Shown here: positions 53,843 to 62,904 of the stretch, piece by piece
Layout: each line of letters begins with the position of its first letter
How positions within the stretch are numbered: position 1 is the first letter of the stretch
NCBI RefSeq assembly: GCF_900233005.1
Contig: NZ_LT960611.1
Span: 806,001 to 870,000, forward strand
Direction of reading: 5' to 3'
From: Vibrio tapetis subsp. tapetis
Lineage (GTDB): Bacteria; Pseudomonadota; Gammaproteobacteria; Enterobacterales; Vibrionaceae
Length of the DNA: 64,000 bases
The notes under the pieces: model-generated
Databases searched by the model: none
What the model was told of the DNA's origin: nothing
The model's input: only the letters and a program-made list of their open reading frames with translations
Position numbers and translations under genes: made by a program

Positions 53843-53869
53843 AACGGCATCCAAATGGGTGCCGTTTTT
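53843..53869 (+). terminator. Terminator-like hairpin inside the chaperone operon
   Basis: AACGGCATCC and GGGTGCCGTT (one G-T wobble) with an AAAT loop, followed by TTTTTA. It sits between the two Hsp70 genes, directly before the second gene's AGAGG ribosome site. It may attenuate or balance expression. Confidence 0.75.
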
Positions 53870-53884
53870 ATTAGAGGTTATCCT

Positions 53885-56698
53885 ATGGCATCCCCTCGTT
53901 TTCTGGTCGGCATCGATCTTGGGACTACTAATACTGTGGTCGCTTTTTGTGAAATTTCTGATGACCTACAGCACGCTCCCGTTTCATTATTCGACATAGA
54001 CCAGCTCATTGGCGCAGGTGAAGTGGTACGAAAGCCTTTATTGCCTTCTTTCCGCTATCACCCAGCACAAGCACAAGTGTCAGCCTCTGACCTTACCTTA
54101 CCTTGGGAACAACAAGGTGTTGAGGGTGATATAACCAACATTATTATCGGTGAATGGGCTCGTGAATTAGGAGCCAAAGTAGAAGGACGCCAAGTTTCTA
54201 GTGCGAAAAGTTGGCTTTCTCACCAAGGCGTTGACCGCGAATCTGAGATCTTGCCATGGGCTGCTGCAAATGATGTAGACAAAGTATCTCCAGTTGTCGC
54301 TAGTGCGAGTTATTTAAACCACATCCGCCAATCTTGGAACTACCGAAACCCTAGTAATAAACTCGAAGATCAAGACGTCGTGGTAACGGTTCCTGCATCG
54401 TTTGATGAAACGGCACGTAAGTTCACCCTAGAAGCGGCGAAAATGGCTGGTTTAAGCAGTATTGTCTTACTAGAGGAACCTCAAGCCGTCTGCTACGATT
54501 GGTATGCTCGTCACCAACAAACGGCCGCCGAACAACTAAAAGAGTTACCGCTGATTTTGGTGTGTGACGTCGGTGGCGGTACCACGGATTTGAGCCTCAT
54601 TGAAGCAAAGTTCGATAACGACGAACTCGGGTTGAACCGCATCGGCGTTGGTGAACACTTAATGCTGGGTGGGGACAACCTCGACTTGGCTCTTGCGCAT
54701 CTAGCAGAGCAACGTTTTAGCCAAAACAAGAAACTCAATGCCGCAGGTTTAACCAAACTTATTCAACAGACTCGCAAAGCAAAAGAACACCTGCTTTCAA
54801 GCAACGCACCTGAAGAAGTTAAAATCACCATGTTAGGCAGTGGTTCAAAGCTACTTGGTGGCACAAAAAGCGTTGGCCTTACCAAGCAAGAAGTGCATAA
54901 CATTGCTCTTGATGGCTTTTTCCCTCTTTCCGATTTTGAACAAACCCCGGATAAGCGCCGCAGCGCCGTCGTAGAATTTGGTCTACCATACGTAGCTGAT
55001 CCCGCGGTAAGTAAACACATTGCAGAATTCCTCACCACGCACCAACAAGTCAGCCACGCGGCACTCAATAGTGACGATGTTACCTCCCCTGCAATTCCAG
55101 TTGGCTTACTACTCAATGGTGGTGTATTTAACAGTGATCTGGTAACAGATCGAATGACAACGCTATTGAGCAAGTGGCGTGGAACAGACGTTACCGTATT
55201 AGATAACCCTCACCCAGATTGGTCGGTAGCTCTTGGTGCTGTTGCATTTGGCAAAGCTCGCCGTGGTGCCCAACTTAAGATTGGAGGCGGTGTCGCTCGT
55301 TCCTACTTCCTGCATCTACAGGAAAAAAATAAAATGGGTCACGCTCTGTGCCTACTTGCAAAAGGCACTGAAGAAGGCCATGAAATACGATTGAGTGGTC
55401 GCCGATTCTCTCTTACACTCGGTGAGCCCGTTCGCTTTAATCTGCTTACATCAACTCATGACCAGCTAGCAGACCAAACTGCTGCACAAAACGGTGTGAT
55501 GGTAAAAGTAGAACCGGATATTTTTTCTCCGCTACCACCGTACATTTCTACCCTAGATGGTTCAGACGAGACCCAACTTCAAGCTAATCAAAAAGAGCGA
55601 GTGGAAGTTCAGCTTGCGTGTCAGCTTACTGAAGTCGGCACACTTAAAATGGAATGTGTTAGCGTTGAAGACGATAGCAAGCGTTGGGCGCTTGAGTTTG
55701 AAGTTCGTAATCAACAGACAAACGAAAATGATGACGTTAGCCACCACCCGCGCCTTGAGGAATCCAAAGCTTTAATCACAAGTTTGTATAGTGGTAACAA
55801 AAACGCGGCCGATACTAAAGCCATCAAAACCTTGGCAAAAGATCTGGAAAAACGATTAGGCAAACGAGAGGAATGGGATTTTACCACCTTACGCCATTTG
55901 TTTGATTCACTTTCCCAAGGTAGAAAGCGCCGTCGCCGTTCTGAGCAACATGAAAAGAACTGGTTGCGTCTTGCCGGTTTCGCTATGAGGCCGGGGTTCG
56001 GCGATCCAACCGATTCATGGCGAATGGAACAGATATGGGCGCTTTATCAACAAGGCATTCAGTTTCAAAATCATCAAGGCTGGACAGATTGGTGGGTGTT
56101 TTGGCGCCGTATTGCTGGAGGGTTAAGCCAAGAGCAGCAAGAGAATATTCTGGGGGATATCGCCAAATACCTTCATCCCGGAGCCATGAAAAACCCTAAG
56201 TCCGCTAAAGATGCTCAAGACAAGGGTTATGAAGCCATGGTTCGCCTGTCAGCTTCGCTTGAACATTTAGAAGTCGACGACAAAGTTTTACTTTCTACTT
56301 GGTTTTTGAGTAAAGCCGTTAATCAAAACCAGTTTGAACAGGCTCATTGGTGGGCACTTGGTCGCCTAGCATCAAGAACACCATTATACGGTAGTCAACA
56401 TAGCGTAATTCCACGTGAACAAGTCGAACAATGGCTACCAAAGCTGCTAGAACAAAATTGGTTAAAAGAACCGATGATTGCATTTGCGACCGTCATGATT
56501 TGCCGTAAAACAGGCGATCGCTTATTTGATATTTCGGACGATTACCGTCAACAGGTACTCGACAAATTAAAACAGAGCAAAGCTTCTGATTCTTGGATAT
56601 CACTGGTTGAAGAAGTCAAAGATCTATCAGAAAGTGAATCAAAACGCGTCTTTGGTGATGCCCTACCGCACGGACTCAGCTTGATAAAAAGCGAGTAA
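53885..56698 (+). CDS. Divergent Hsp70-family protein 2 with long C-terminal extension
   Basis: 937 residues from the ATG at 53885, which has AGAGG upstream. The frame is open farther back through the end of the preceding gene, but the Hsp70 start motif begins here. Phosphate 1 FLVGIDLGTTNTVVA (6-20), phosphate 2 LVCDVGGGTTDLSLIE (225-240) and adenosine LLNGGVFNSDLVTDRM (409-424) are intact. A short beta part (about 460-615) is followed by about 310 extra residues rich in Trp and basic residues (RKRRRRSEQHEKNWLRLAGFAMRPGFG, WWVFWRRIAGGL), matching DUF3731-type extensions. It is the third gene of the operon and differs from DnaK in lacking a lid. Confidence 0.88.
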   Translation: MASPRFLVGIDLGTTNTVVAFCEISDDLQHAPVSLFDIDQLIGAGEVVRKPLLPSFRYHPAQAQVSASDLTLPWEQQGVEGDITNIIIGEWARELGAKVEGRQVSSAKSWLSHQGVDRESEILPWAAANDVDKVSPVVASASYLNHIRQSWNYRNPSNKLEDQDVVVTVPASFDETARKFTLEAAKMAGLSSIVLLEEPQAVCYDWYARHQQTAAEQLKELPLILVCDVGGGTTDLSLIEAKFDNDELGLNRIGVGEHLMLGGDNLDLALAHLAEQRFSQNKKLNAAGLTKLIQQTRKAKEHLLSSNAPEEVKITMLGSGSKLLGGTKSVGLTKQEVHNIALDGFFPLSDFEQTPDKRRSAVVEFGLPYVADPAVSKHIAEFLTTHQQVSHAALNSDDVTSPAIPVGLLLNGGVFNSDLVTDRMTTLLSKWRGTDVTVLDNPHPDWSVALGAVAFGKARRGAQLKIGGGVARSYFLHLQEKNKMGHALCLLAKGTEEGHEIRLSGRRFSLTLGEPVRFNLLTSTHDQLADQTAAQNGVMVKVEPDIFSPLPPYISTLDGSDETQLQANQKERVEVQLACQLTEVGTLKMECVSVEDDSKRWALEFEVRNQQTNENDDVSHHPRLEESKALITSLYSGNKNAADTKAIKTLAKDLEKRLGKREEWDFTTLRHLFDSLSQGRKRRRRSEQHEKNWLRLAGFAMRPGFGDPTDSWRMEQIWALYQQGIQFQNHQGWTDWWVFWRRIAGGLSQEQQENILGDIAKYLHPGAMKNPKSAKDAQDKGYEAMVRLSASLEHLEVDDKVLLSTWFLSKAVNQNQFEQAHWWALGRLASRTPLYGSQHSVIPREQVEQWLPKLLEQNWLKEPMIAFATVMICRKTGDRLFDISDDYRQQVLDKLKQSKASDSWISLVEEVKDLSESESKRVFGDALPHGLSLIKSE

Positions 56699-56739
56699 AA
56701 ACATTACCCATCACTAATTAATCAGGTACTTACAAAACA

Positions 56740-56766
56740 AGCCGAAGCAATTACTTCGGCTTTTTG
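56740..56766 (+). terminator. Terminator after the chaperone operon
   Basis: AGCCGAAG and CTTCGGCT with a 6-nt loop, then TTTTT. Confidence 0.88.
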
Positions 56767-56867
56767 TATTCTAAGTACGAACACCATCACACATTCACCA
56801 TAAGAATACCACCACAAGAAAAGATTAAACTGGTAGCATATCACTTTGTATTTTATAGAATAATTCA

Positions 56868-57719
56868 ATGAGACTATCAATAAAATCCTTGGCCATTATA
56901 GGGAGCCTGTTATTTACTGTCGTTCTGTTTGTATTTGGTCAAAAAGGTCAAGGCGGCTTAGAACTACCGCAATGCCTAGCGTCTACTGACAAAACGCAAG
57001 TCATCGATACCTACATTCATTTTTACGTCAGTAAAACCGCATTGGATACCTACAGTCAATCCGTTATTGAAAGTGATATTAATGAGTCCATCGAAATCGC
57101 AAATCAAATCTTAACCAACTCATGTGTCCCGATGGCACGTAAGTTAGCGCGAATACAATACATCGACTTAACTGAGCAAACCTTCAATGACATTGGTCAA
57201 TCCCATAAGGCGTTACTCAATGTCGTCGGTAAAGACGAGATCAATCAGATACGTTCCCATCCAAACCACTATTATGGGTTAATCATGGCCGAGGAAGATA
57301 ACTTCCTCGGCCCAGTCAATTATGGTGACCCTAGCTTTGTCGGGGAGACCAACCCAAGTGTGAATAGCCACTACTTTATCGCAACTGCGGACGCACACCT
57401 GATTACACTAGAGCACGAACTTGGTCACCTAGCATGGGCGCAACATAGAGACACAAGCGGCACACTAAACATCTGGCTAAATCAAATTTACGCAAACAAA
57501 CAGGCAAACTTAAAACCCTATGCTCGCGCCTATCGGTGTGGTGATAGCGGTACGGTCATGAGTTATGAATCAAACGTCATTTTAGCCTATTCCAGCCCAG
57601 ATATTTTCTATCAAGGTGAAGCCTGTGGCGATGCCAAAACAGCTGACAACGCCAGACAGTTAAGAGAGTACGCACGAAATATGCGTGATAGGATCAGTGC
57701 GAAGAGCCCGCGGGGTTAG
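56868..57719 (+). CDS. Exported metzincin-like metalloprotease
   Basis: 283 residues with an N-terminal hydrophobic signal or anchor (about 5-24). A zinc motif HELGHLAWAQH (H183, E184, H187, H193) fits HExxHxxGxxH except that the usual glycine is Trp190. M231 in DSGTVMSYE is a candidate Met-turn. Cysteines at 36, 86, 224 and 253 could form disulfides. The Shine-Dalgarno is weak. The last 26 bp overlap a convergent small gene. Best call is a secreted metzincin of unclear subfamily (reprolysin/M12-like). Function and substrate unknown; the Trp for Gly change could matter for activity. Confidence 0.72.
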   Translation: MRLSIKSLAIIGSLLFTVVLFVFGQKGQGGLELPQCLASTDKTQVIDTYIHFYVSKTALDTYSQSVIESDINESIEIANQILTNSCVPMARKLARIQYIDLTEQTFNDIGQSHKALLNVVGKDEINQIRSHPNHYYGLIMAEEDNFLGPVNYGDPSFVGETNPSVNSHYFIATADAHLITLEHELGHLAWAQHRDTSGTLNIWLNQIYANKQANLKPYARAYRCGDSGTVMSYESNVILAYSSPDIFYQGEACGDAKTADNARQLREYARNMRDRISAKSPRG

Positions 57720-57918
57720 ACCCGAAATCGGACTGGTGATAAATATCGGCCAAAGATTTTGGCCCCTGTTTTTTGGTTTTACGTTTCAGCGTGGTTGGTT
57801 GGTTAAGGGATTCAGCTTCAACAGCTTGCTCGTGTTCTTTAGCCGCTTGCACAAATTCAGGATTTGATAACGCTTCTTTGCGCAGTCGGTTCACTCTTTC
57901 TAGTGTTTCCCACAACAT
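57694..57918 (-). CDS. Small conserved-type hypothetical protein (74 aa)
   Basis: 74 residues, charged, with a helical N-terminal half (MLWETLERVNRLRKEALSNPEFVQAAKEHEQAV) and a basic TLKRKTKKQGPKSLADIY centre. GGAGGTG lies 6 nt before the ATG, which is strong support. No signal or membrane helix. Its 3' end overlaps the convergent protease gene by 26 bp. I do not recognise the family. Confidence 0.72.
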   Translation of the reverse strand: MLWETLERVNRLRKEALSNPEFVQAAKEHEQAVEAESLNQPTTLKRKTKKQGPKSLADIYHQSDFGSNPAGSSH

Positions 57919-57980
57919 AGTACACCTCCAAACTTGACGGTTTACCTATTAATAATAGCCCTATCCTAGGGGCTGTCAAG

Positions 57981-58013
57981 AAAAACCACTGTTTTAATGA
58001 ACAGTGATTTTTC
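57981..58013. terminator. Bidirectional-looking terminator
   Basis: CACTGTT and AACAGTG, 6-nt loop, flanked by AAAAA on one side and TTTTTC on the other. It most likely serves the minus-strand lipid-kinase-like gene. Confidence 0.8.
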
Positions 58014-58048
58014 TTTATATGTTGGGGGAAGAACTATTGAAGATGAAA

Positions 58049-58954
58049 CTAAGAGAGGTTGCTTAAAACACAGAGCGCTTGTGGATGCATCGTTAATCGT
58101 GCTGGTAAAGGCGCAATCAATTCGCCATCACACTCAAAGTACCATTCACGATCACTGTTGATTTCAATTTCGCGGCTTACATAACTCTCAGCTCTATCAT
58201 GTTGATTTATTGAACCATTTAGTGGATATCTTAACCCAAGTAAGCGTTGAACAAACGTCATATCCTTGATACATAGCCCGTTAAATTTACCATTATTGGT
58301 GTTTGCATCAGGCGCGAAATCCATTCCGGCACCACCATATCTTCCAAGGCAATGAATCAGCATTAACGCAGGCGTTTCAAATCGCCTTCCATCATAAGAC
58401 ACATTAAAGTTAACGGCTTTGTAACGGCGTAAACACCGCAACATGGTTAAATAATAACGAAATGACAAACCAGCGGCTTGCCCCATTTCTTGTAACACCA
58501 TGCAATCTAATCCAGTGCCAGCCAGGTTTATAAACGCGTGATTTGACTCGAAATCCGCACCGAATGATGCGATGCCAATATCGTGTTTCACTCTTTGCTG
58601 CTGCTTAAAAAACGATATCCATTTCTCTGTCTGGTGTGGGATCTTATGGAATCGCGCCCAATCGTTTCCAGAGCCCCAAGGCAGCACCGTGAGCGTAAAT
58701 TCCTCGATTGGAAGTGTAGACTCGACTATGCCCTGTAACACTTCATTTAGGCTCCCGTCACCTCCTACCGCAACAAACAAACGTTCGCCAGACAAGGCTA
58801 AGTCCTTAACCAGTTCAACTCCGTGCTTTGGTTTGGTTGTTTCGGTAATAATGTAATCAATAACATTCTCGTTAAGTAGGGCTGTTAGGCGAGGCAAATT
58901 TCTTTTTGCCTTTCCACCACCCGCCATCGGGTTGACAACAAAACACCAATGCAT
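58049..58954 (-). CDS. Diacylglycerol/lipid kinase family protein (YegS/DagK-like)
   Basis: 301 residues from the ATG at 58954 with AAAGG upstream; a GTG two codons earlier is the alternative. The DAGKc domain shows VVNPMAGGGKA, the ATP-binding VGGDGSLNEVLQGI and LPWGSGNDWARF. The C-terminal half ends with a beta-rich CDGE(L/I)-type segment (FECDGELIAPLPARLTMHPQALCVL). Members phosphorylate diacylglycerol or related lipids and also sphingosine-like substrates. Single gene. Substrate not assignable. Confidence 0.9.
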   Translation of the reverse strand: MHWCFVVNPMAGGGKAKRNLPRLTALLNENVIDYIITETTKPKHGVELVKDLALSGERLFVAVGGDGSLNEVLQGIVESTLPIEEFTLTVLPWGSGNDWARFHKIPHQTEKWISFFKQQQRVKHDIGIASFGADFESNHAFINLAGTGLDCMVLQEMGQAAGLSFRYYLTMLRCLRRYKAVNFNVSYDGRRFETPALMLIHCLGRYGGAGMDFAPDANTNNGKFNGLCIKDMTFVQRLLGLRYPLNGSINQHDRAESYVSREIEINSDREWYFECDGELIAPLPARLTMHPQALCVLSNLS

Positions 58955-59089
58955 AGACACCTTTTACCAGATTCATAATTATTAAAAGAGCGTACTCACT
59001 CGACATAAAATCACGTTAAGAAAAAGTACATATTAAATTGTGCCCGTATAAGATAGTGCCGTTGTTAATGACAACTGGGATCGATAAAA

Positions 59090-59107
59090 TGCACGAAATT
59101 TCATGCA
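59090..59107. promoter_or_regulatory. Near-palindrome upstream of chbG
   Basis: TGCACGAAATTTCATGCA is an 18-bp inverted repeat with one mismatched pair, about 160 bp before the deacetylase start. The 312-bp gap 58955-59266 contains no gene. Operator role is only suggested by symmetry. Confidence 0.3.
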
Positions 59108-59266
59108 ATTAAAATGATGACACTCAGAAGTGGTGACCGCAATCAAACTCTTGAGACTCAGGAATAATATTAGTTAACGATTGCTGTAACATATCAAGTA
59201 TTGGCAGAGAACACGGTTTATCATCGTTGTCTATGCCCCCAAATAACGTCCATTGTTGGTATTGAT

Positions 59267-60031
59267 ATGAAGCTAATATTGAATGCGGATGATTTCGGTT
59301 TAACTGAACGAGTCAATCAAGCTATCTTAAAAACCATGACAACGGGCATTGTCCGCTCTACTACGATTATGATGAATCAACCGGGAACACAAGACGCAAT
59401 TAGGCTTGTAAAATCCGAAAAGATCCAAGATCTTGGCCTTCATCTTAACCTCACTGCCGGACCACCACTGTCCTCTGTCGATAAACTCCCCAACCTCACC
59501 GATGACCAAGGCCAGTTCTTTCATATTCGGACTCTCGAAACCTTCGAAAAGGTTGATACAGAGCAAGTATATGGTGAAATCAAAGCCCAATATAAGGCAG
59601 CATTACAGGCTGGTTTGAACATAAACCACCTAGATTGCCATCATTTTTCTGCCATTCTTCCTTCCACGAGAGAGGCCTTTATTGCGCTTGCTAATGAAAC
59701 AGGTTTGCCTTGCAGGCGAATTGATCTTTTCGTTGAGGGTCAGCAAGGATTAACTAGCCAAACACCAGACGCCTTTGACTATAGTTTTTTTGATCATGGC
59801 GTAGACAGTGAGTTATTCAAAGCCAGCTTACTAAAGCATAAACTTCACAAGCCAAACGCTTGCGTTGAATACATGTGCCACCCTGGCTATGGGGACGACA
59901 AAGTACTTCGTTCTCTGAGCAGTTATGTATCAATGAGAGAAACAGAACTCAACCTTTTAACCAACCCTCAGTTGGTTGACTGGATACGTTCCCATGAAAT
60001 TGAATTGGTCGGCTATGAACTCTTTAGATAA
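59267..60031 (+). CDS. chbG: ChbG/YdjC-type carbohydrate deacetylase
   Basis: 254 residues from the ATG at 59267; a TTG-started frame from 59201 adds 22 unsupported codons. The YdjC/ChbG metal and catalytic motifs are present: LILNADDFGLTE, LGLHLNLTAGPPL, NHLDCHHF and EYMCHPGYGDD. In enterics ChbG deacetylates chitobiose and chitotriose phosphates, and chitin use is common in Vibrio. No chitin transport or hydrolysis gene is adjacent here, so the natural substrate stays open. The Shine-Dalgarno is weak. Confidence 0.86.
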   Translation: MKLILNADDFGLTERVNQAILKTMTTGIVRSTTIMMNQPGTQDAIRLVKSEKIQDLGLHLNLTAGPPLSSVDKLPNLTDDQGQFFHIRTLETFEKVDTEQVYGEIKAQYKAALQAGLNINHLDCHHFSAILPSTREAFIALANETGLPCRRIDLFVEGQQGLTSQTPDAFDYSFFDHGVDSELFKASLLKHKLHKPNACVEYMCHPGYGDDKVLRSLSSYVSMRETELNLLTNPQLVDWIRSHEIELVGYELFR

Positions 60032-60193
60032 AATGAAACAACCTGCTAGTTTCAATAGCAATTTGTCTATTCACTTTATAACCGACCGAACCAAAGAAAG
60101 ATGAACTATACTAATTATTTAGAGAGAGCTCTCACGCACACTCACATCCAGATCTGATATCACTGGTATATTCAAAGCCTAACTTTCGGGGTA

Positions 60194-61504
60194 ATGGTTA
60201 TAAATATGTTTAGCTTTAATAAAAATAATATCGACAAACTAACCGTTGAAAATGAGCAACTACACTCTGTGGTCAACTCAATTAATCAATGCATTGCAAT
60301 GATCGAATTCGATACAAAAGGAAATATTCTGGATGCAAATGAACTATTTCTTGCGATTGCTGGTTATTCCAAACAGGATATCCTAGGCAAGCATCACTCT
60401 GCTATGTGCTTCCAGTCCTATACCGAAAGCAATGAATATAAACAGTTTTGGAACAGACTAGCCAATGGCGAAATTATTAAAGGTACGTTTAAACGAAAGA
60501 ATAGTCGCGGCAAGGTGATCTGGCTTGAAGCGACTTACTTCCCTATAAAACAAAACGGTAAAGTGATAAAAATTGCCAAATTTGCGTCAGATGTGACATC
60601 TACAACCAATGATGCTCGCGATAAAGATAATATTTTATCCGCTCTTGATAAATCTCAGGCCACGATAGAATTTACTCCCGAAGGCGAGATTCTTAGTGCC
60701 AACCAGAATTTCCTTTCCACAGTCGGTTATAATTTATCTCAAGTGAAAGGGCAGCATCACAGAATATTTTGTGATGAACTATTTTATCAAGAAAATCCAA
60801 CCTTTTGGGCTGATTTAGCTTCGGGGCAATTTAAATCTGGCCAATTCGCAAGGAAAAACAGTTACGGCGAGGTGATTTGGCTTGAGGCAACGTATAACCC
60901 AATATTCAACAGCTCAGGCAAAGTGATTAAGGTGATTAAATTTGCCACCGATATAACAGAGCGAGTGAAACGAAATGAATTGGTTAGTCAAGCTGCAGAA
61001 ATCGCCTACACGACTTCGGTAGAGACCGCTCAAATTGCAAAACAAGGGTCCGATTCATTAAATGAGTCCGTTAATGTCTCTACTAATATCGCGAAACAAG
61101 TAAAAGAAACGTCGTGCCAAATTCAGCAACTCAATACTAAATCTCAAAGTATCGAAGCGATAGTGTCGACAATTAAAGGGATCGCCGATCAAACTAATTT
61201 ATTAGCCTTGAACGCGGCTATAGAGGCAGCAAGAGCCGGCGAACAAGGTAGAGGCTTTGCTGTTGTTGCTGATGAAGTACGTCAACTTGCATCCCGTACC
61301 GCTCAATCGACTAACGAAATAGCGACGGTGGTAGCTGAAAACAAAACCCTCACAGATACCGTCACTCATAGCATGTCAGAAGTTGCCAACATTACCGATA
61401 TAGGCCTCAAGAAAATTGCGGAAGTCGCTTCAGTAATGGATGAGATTCAAGCTGGCGCAGAAAATGTGTCGCAAACTGTTATGAATCTATCGGAAAACGA
61501 TTAA
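60194..61504 (+). CDS. Soluble PAS-PAS chemoreceptor (Aer-like)
   Basis: 436 residues without a convincing membrane segment. Two PAS domains (about 25-130 and 145-257) share the plan [20 protein letters not shown] / [19 protein letters not shown] and VIWLEATY.P, so they are duplicates. A chemoreceptor signalling domain follows, with tip [23 protein letters not shown] (about 328-350) and a short C-terminal arm ending SEND. There is no HAMP and the helical hairpin is short. The start at 60194 or 60206 is uncertain. Likely a cytoplasmic redox, oxygen or metabolite sensor feeding CheA. Confidence 0.88.
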   Translation: MVINMFSFNKNNIDKLTVENEQLHSVVNSINQCIAMIEFDTKGNILDANELFLAIAGYSKQDILGKHHSAMCFQSYTESNEYKQFWNRLANGEIIKGTFKRKNSRGKVIWLEATYFPIKQNGKVIKIAKFASDVTSTTNDARDKDNILSALDKSQATIEFTPEGEILSANQNFLSTVGYNLSQVKGQHHRIFCDELFYQENPTFWADLASGQFKSGQFARKNSYGEVIWLEATYNPIFNSSGKVIKVIKFATDITERVKRNELVSQAAEIAYTTSVETAQIAKQGSDSLNESVNVSTNIAKQVKETSCQIQQLNTKSQSIEAIVSTIKGIADQTNLLALNAAIEAARAGEQGRGFAVVADEVRQLASRTAQSTNEIATVVAENKTLTDTVTHSMSEVANITDIGLKKIAEVASVMDEIQAGAENVSQTVMNLSEND

Positions 61505-61518
61505 GTAAAAAACGAAAA

Positions 61519-61548
61519 TAGGGCAACCGTTCTGGGTGCCCTATTATT
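61519..61548 (+). terminator. Hairpin after the PAS-PAS receptor gene
   Basis: ATAGGGCAACC and GGGTGCCCTAT, with one internal mismatch, then ATTATTTC. The T-run is weak. Confidence 0.55.
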
Positions 61549-61586
61549 TCAACGCAAGATGCTATCTAAGCAGACAAGTTAGGATG

Positions 61587-61952
61587 CTAAGCAAACAGAT
61601 ATAGAGCTGACAACGCAAGCATCGCAGGTGCACCCTGCACATATAATATAGAGCGCTTGGCTGTTATCGAACCATAGATCGCGGCGACAATGACGCACAG
61701 TAAAAAGAAGATTTGGATTTGAGCACCGAACTCTGGATTACTATGTAATAACCCCCAAAACAGACCAGCAGCTAAAAAGCCATTATACAGACCTTGATTG
61801 GCCGCCAGCGCCGTCGTGCTTTGCGCGTATTCCTGAGTGATGCCAAACACTTTAAGTGTTCTAGGTTTGGTCCACCAAAACATTTCCAGCACTAAAATAT
61901 AAACATGCTCTAGTGCAACTACCAGCACCAGTCCCTGAATTAAAAGCTCCAT
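61587..61952 (-). CDS. DUF1304 membrane protein
   Basis: 121 residues with four helices. The signature is LEHVYILVLEMFWWTKPR, then ANQGLYNGFLAAGLFWGLL and a terminal pair. This is the DUF1304 layout and length. Function unknown. Single gene, convergent with the receptor. Confidence 0.88.
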   Translation of the reverse strand: MELLIQGLVLVVALEHVYILVLEMFWWTKPRTLKVFGITQEYAQSTTALAANQGLYNGFLAAGLFWGLLHSNPEFGAQIQIFFLLCVIVAAIYGSITAKRSILYVQGAPAMLALSALYLFA

Positions 61953-62020
61953 ACCAACTCATCGTTTAACAAAACGAACAGTATAGCGACCAATTCTTAC
62001 TTTGTTGTTCTTTAAATAAC

Positions 62021-62045
62021 AAAACCGAGAACTAACTCGGTTTTG
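62021..62045 (-). terminator. Terminator of the VOC/MarR operon
   Basis: AAAACCGAG and CTCGGTTTT with a 6-nt loop, followed on the minus strand by GTTATTT. Confidence 0.78.
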
Positions 62046-62060
62046 CAATACAAATACGTC

Positions 62061-62462
62061 TTATCCGCGAGCGTACTTAATAATGGAAATCACGCCACCT
62101 TGTGCATCACGAAAAGACGCGACACGCCCGATACGCTCAATATCCATTGCAGGCATAACAACTTCAGCACCATTCTCGACTGCGCTCCCTAAGGTTGCCT
62201 CAACATCATCTACGGTAACGTAAGCTTGCCAAAAACTTGGAATGCCACGAGCCTTAAGTGGCTCAGGCATAGACAGCATGCCCGCAAAGGGTTCCGTACT
62301 GTTTTCGTTAGTGATCAGGCCATAGCGCGAATTATTACGGCCAGGGACTTCACGCACGCTCCAGCCCATGACTTTTGTATAGAACTCTAAAGATTGGTCA
62401 AAGTCTGTTGTCATTAATTCTGACCAGCTAAAAAGGCCATGATCTTCAAAAGGCTTATCCAT
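62061..62462 (-). CDS. VOC-superfamily (glyoxalase-like) protein
   Basis: 133 residues with a single vicinal-oxygen-chelate domain: FSWSELMTTDFDQSLEFYTKVMGWSVRE at the start and VVMPAMDIERIGRVASFRDAQGGVISIIKY at the end. The domain resembles bleomycin/glyoxalase-type hydroxylase-like VOC proteins. AGGAG precedes the ATG inside the 3' end of the MarR gene, and the two genes overlap by 8 nt. Probably a detoxifying or binding protein under MarR control. Exact ligand unknown. Confidence 0.88.
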   Translation of the reverse strand: MDKPFEDHGLFSWSELMTTDFDQSLEFYTKVMGWSVREVPGRNNSRYGLITNENSTEPFAGMLSMPEPLKARGIPSFWQAYVTVDDVEATLGSAVENGAEVVMPAMDIERIGRVASFRDAQGGVISIIKYARG

Positions 62463-62895
62463 TTTTTTCTCCTAATAAATTGTGCACGAATCTGTTGAGC
62501 AGGTTATGCAATTGTTGTTGTTCTTGTTGATTAAAATCAGTCAGGGCTTTATTGAGTACACCAAAGGCTACCCCCTTGCTACGCTCGATAAGTTCTATGG
62601 CTTGCGAAGATGCAGTGACACCGTAACTCCTTCCATCACCATTAGCCACTACTCGTGTAATGAGGCCGCGTTTTTCAAGCCCTTTTATCAAACTGGTAAT
62701 TGAACCTCGATTCTTCATTAACTGCTCTGAAAGTTGCAATGGGGTGATGACGTCAAACTGAATAACCGTCATTAGAAATATCCACTGCTCTTTTGTTAAC
62801 TCACAATCATTGCGGCTAAATTGAGCTTCGAGTTCGTTAGTCAAGACCCTCGAAGCGAGCCCCACTAACCCACCAATCGTATCTGTTGGTTTCAT
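62455..62895 (-). CDS. MarR-family regulator
   Basis: 146 residues with a winged-helix core: TPLQLSEQLMKNRGSITSLIKGLEKRGLITRVVANGDGRSYGVTASSQAIELI is the recognition helix and wing. N- and C-terminal dimer helices are present (LASRVLTNELEAQFSRNDC, LLNRFVHNLL). It overlaps the VOC gene by 8 nt, and a long palindrome lies 10-41 bp upstream of its start, so autoregulation is likely. Cysteine near the N-terminus could be redox-active, but this is not tested by sequence. Confidence 0.9.
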   Translation of the reverse strand: MKPTDTIGGLVGLASRVLTNELEAQFSRNDCELTKEQWIFLMTVIQFDVITPLQLSEQLMKNRGSITSLIKGLEKRGLITRVVANGDGRSYGVTASSQAIELIERSKGVAFGVLNKALTDFNQQEQQQLHNLLNRFVHNLLGEKNG

Positions 62896-62904
62896 GCACC
62901 ACTC

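Noticed and set aside
53738..53884. 49-codon N-terminal extension of the second Hsp70, overlapping the first
   Set aside because: The Hsp70 phosphate-1 motif begins right after the ATG at 53885, which has AGAGG upstream. The extension crosses the other gene's end and a terminator-like hairpin.
54763..55173. Minus-strand open frame of 136 codons within the second Hsp70 gene
   Set aside because: Overlaps conserved ATPase-domain codons; no ribosome site, no known domain.
59070..59114. 14-codon frame upstream of chbG
   Set aside because: Too short, no ribosome site, and it spans the near-palindrome; more likely non-coding leader.
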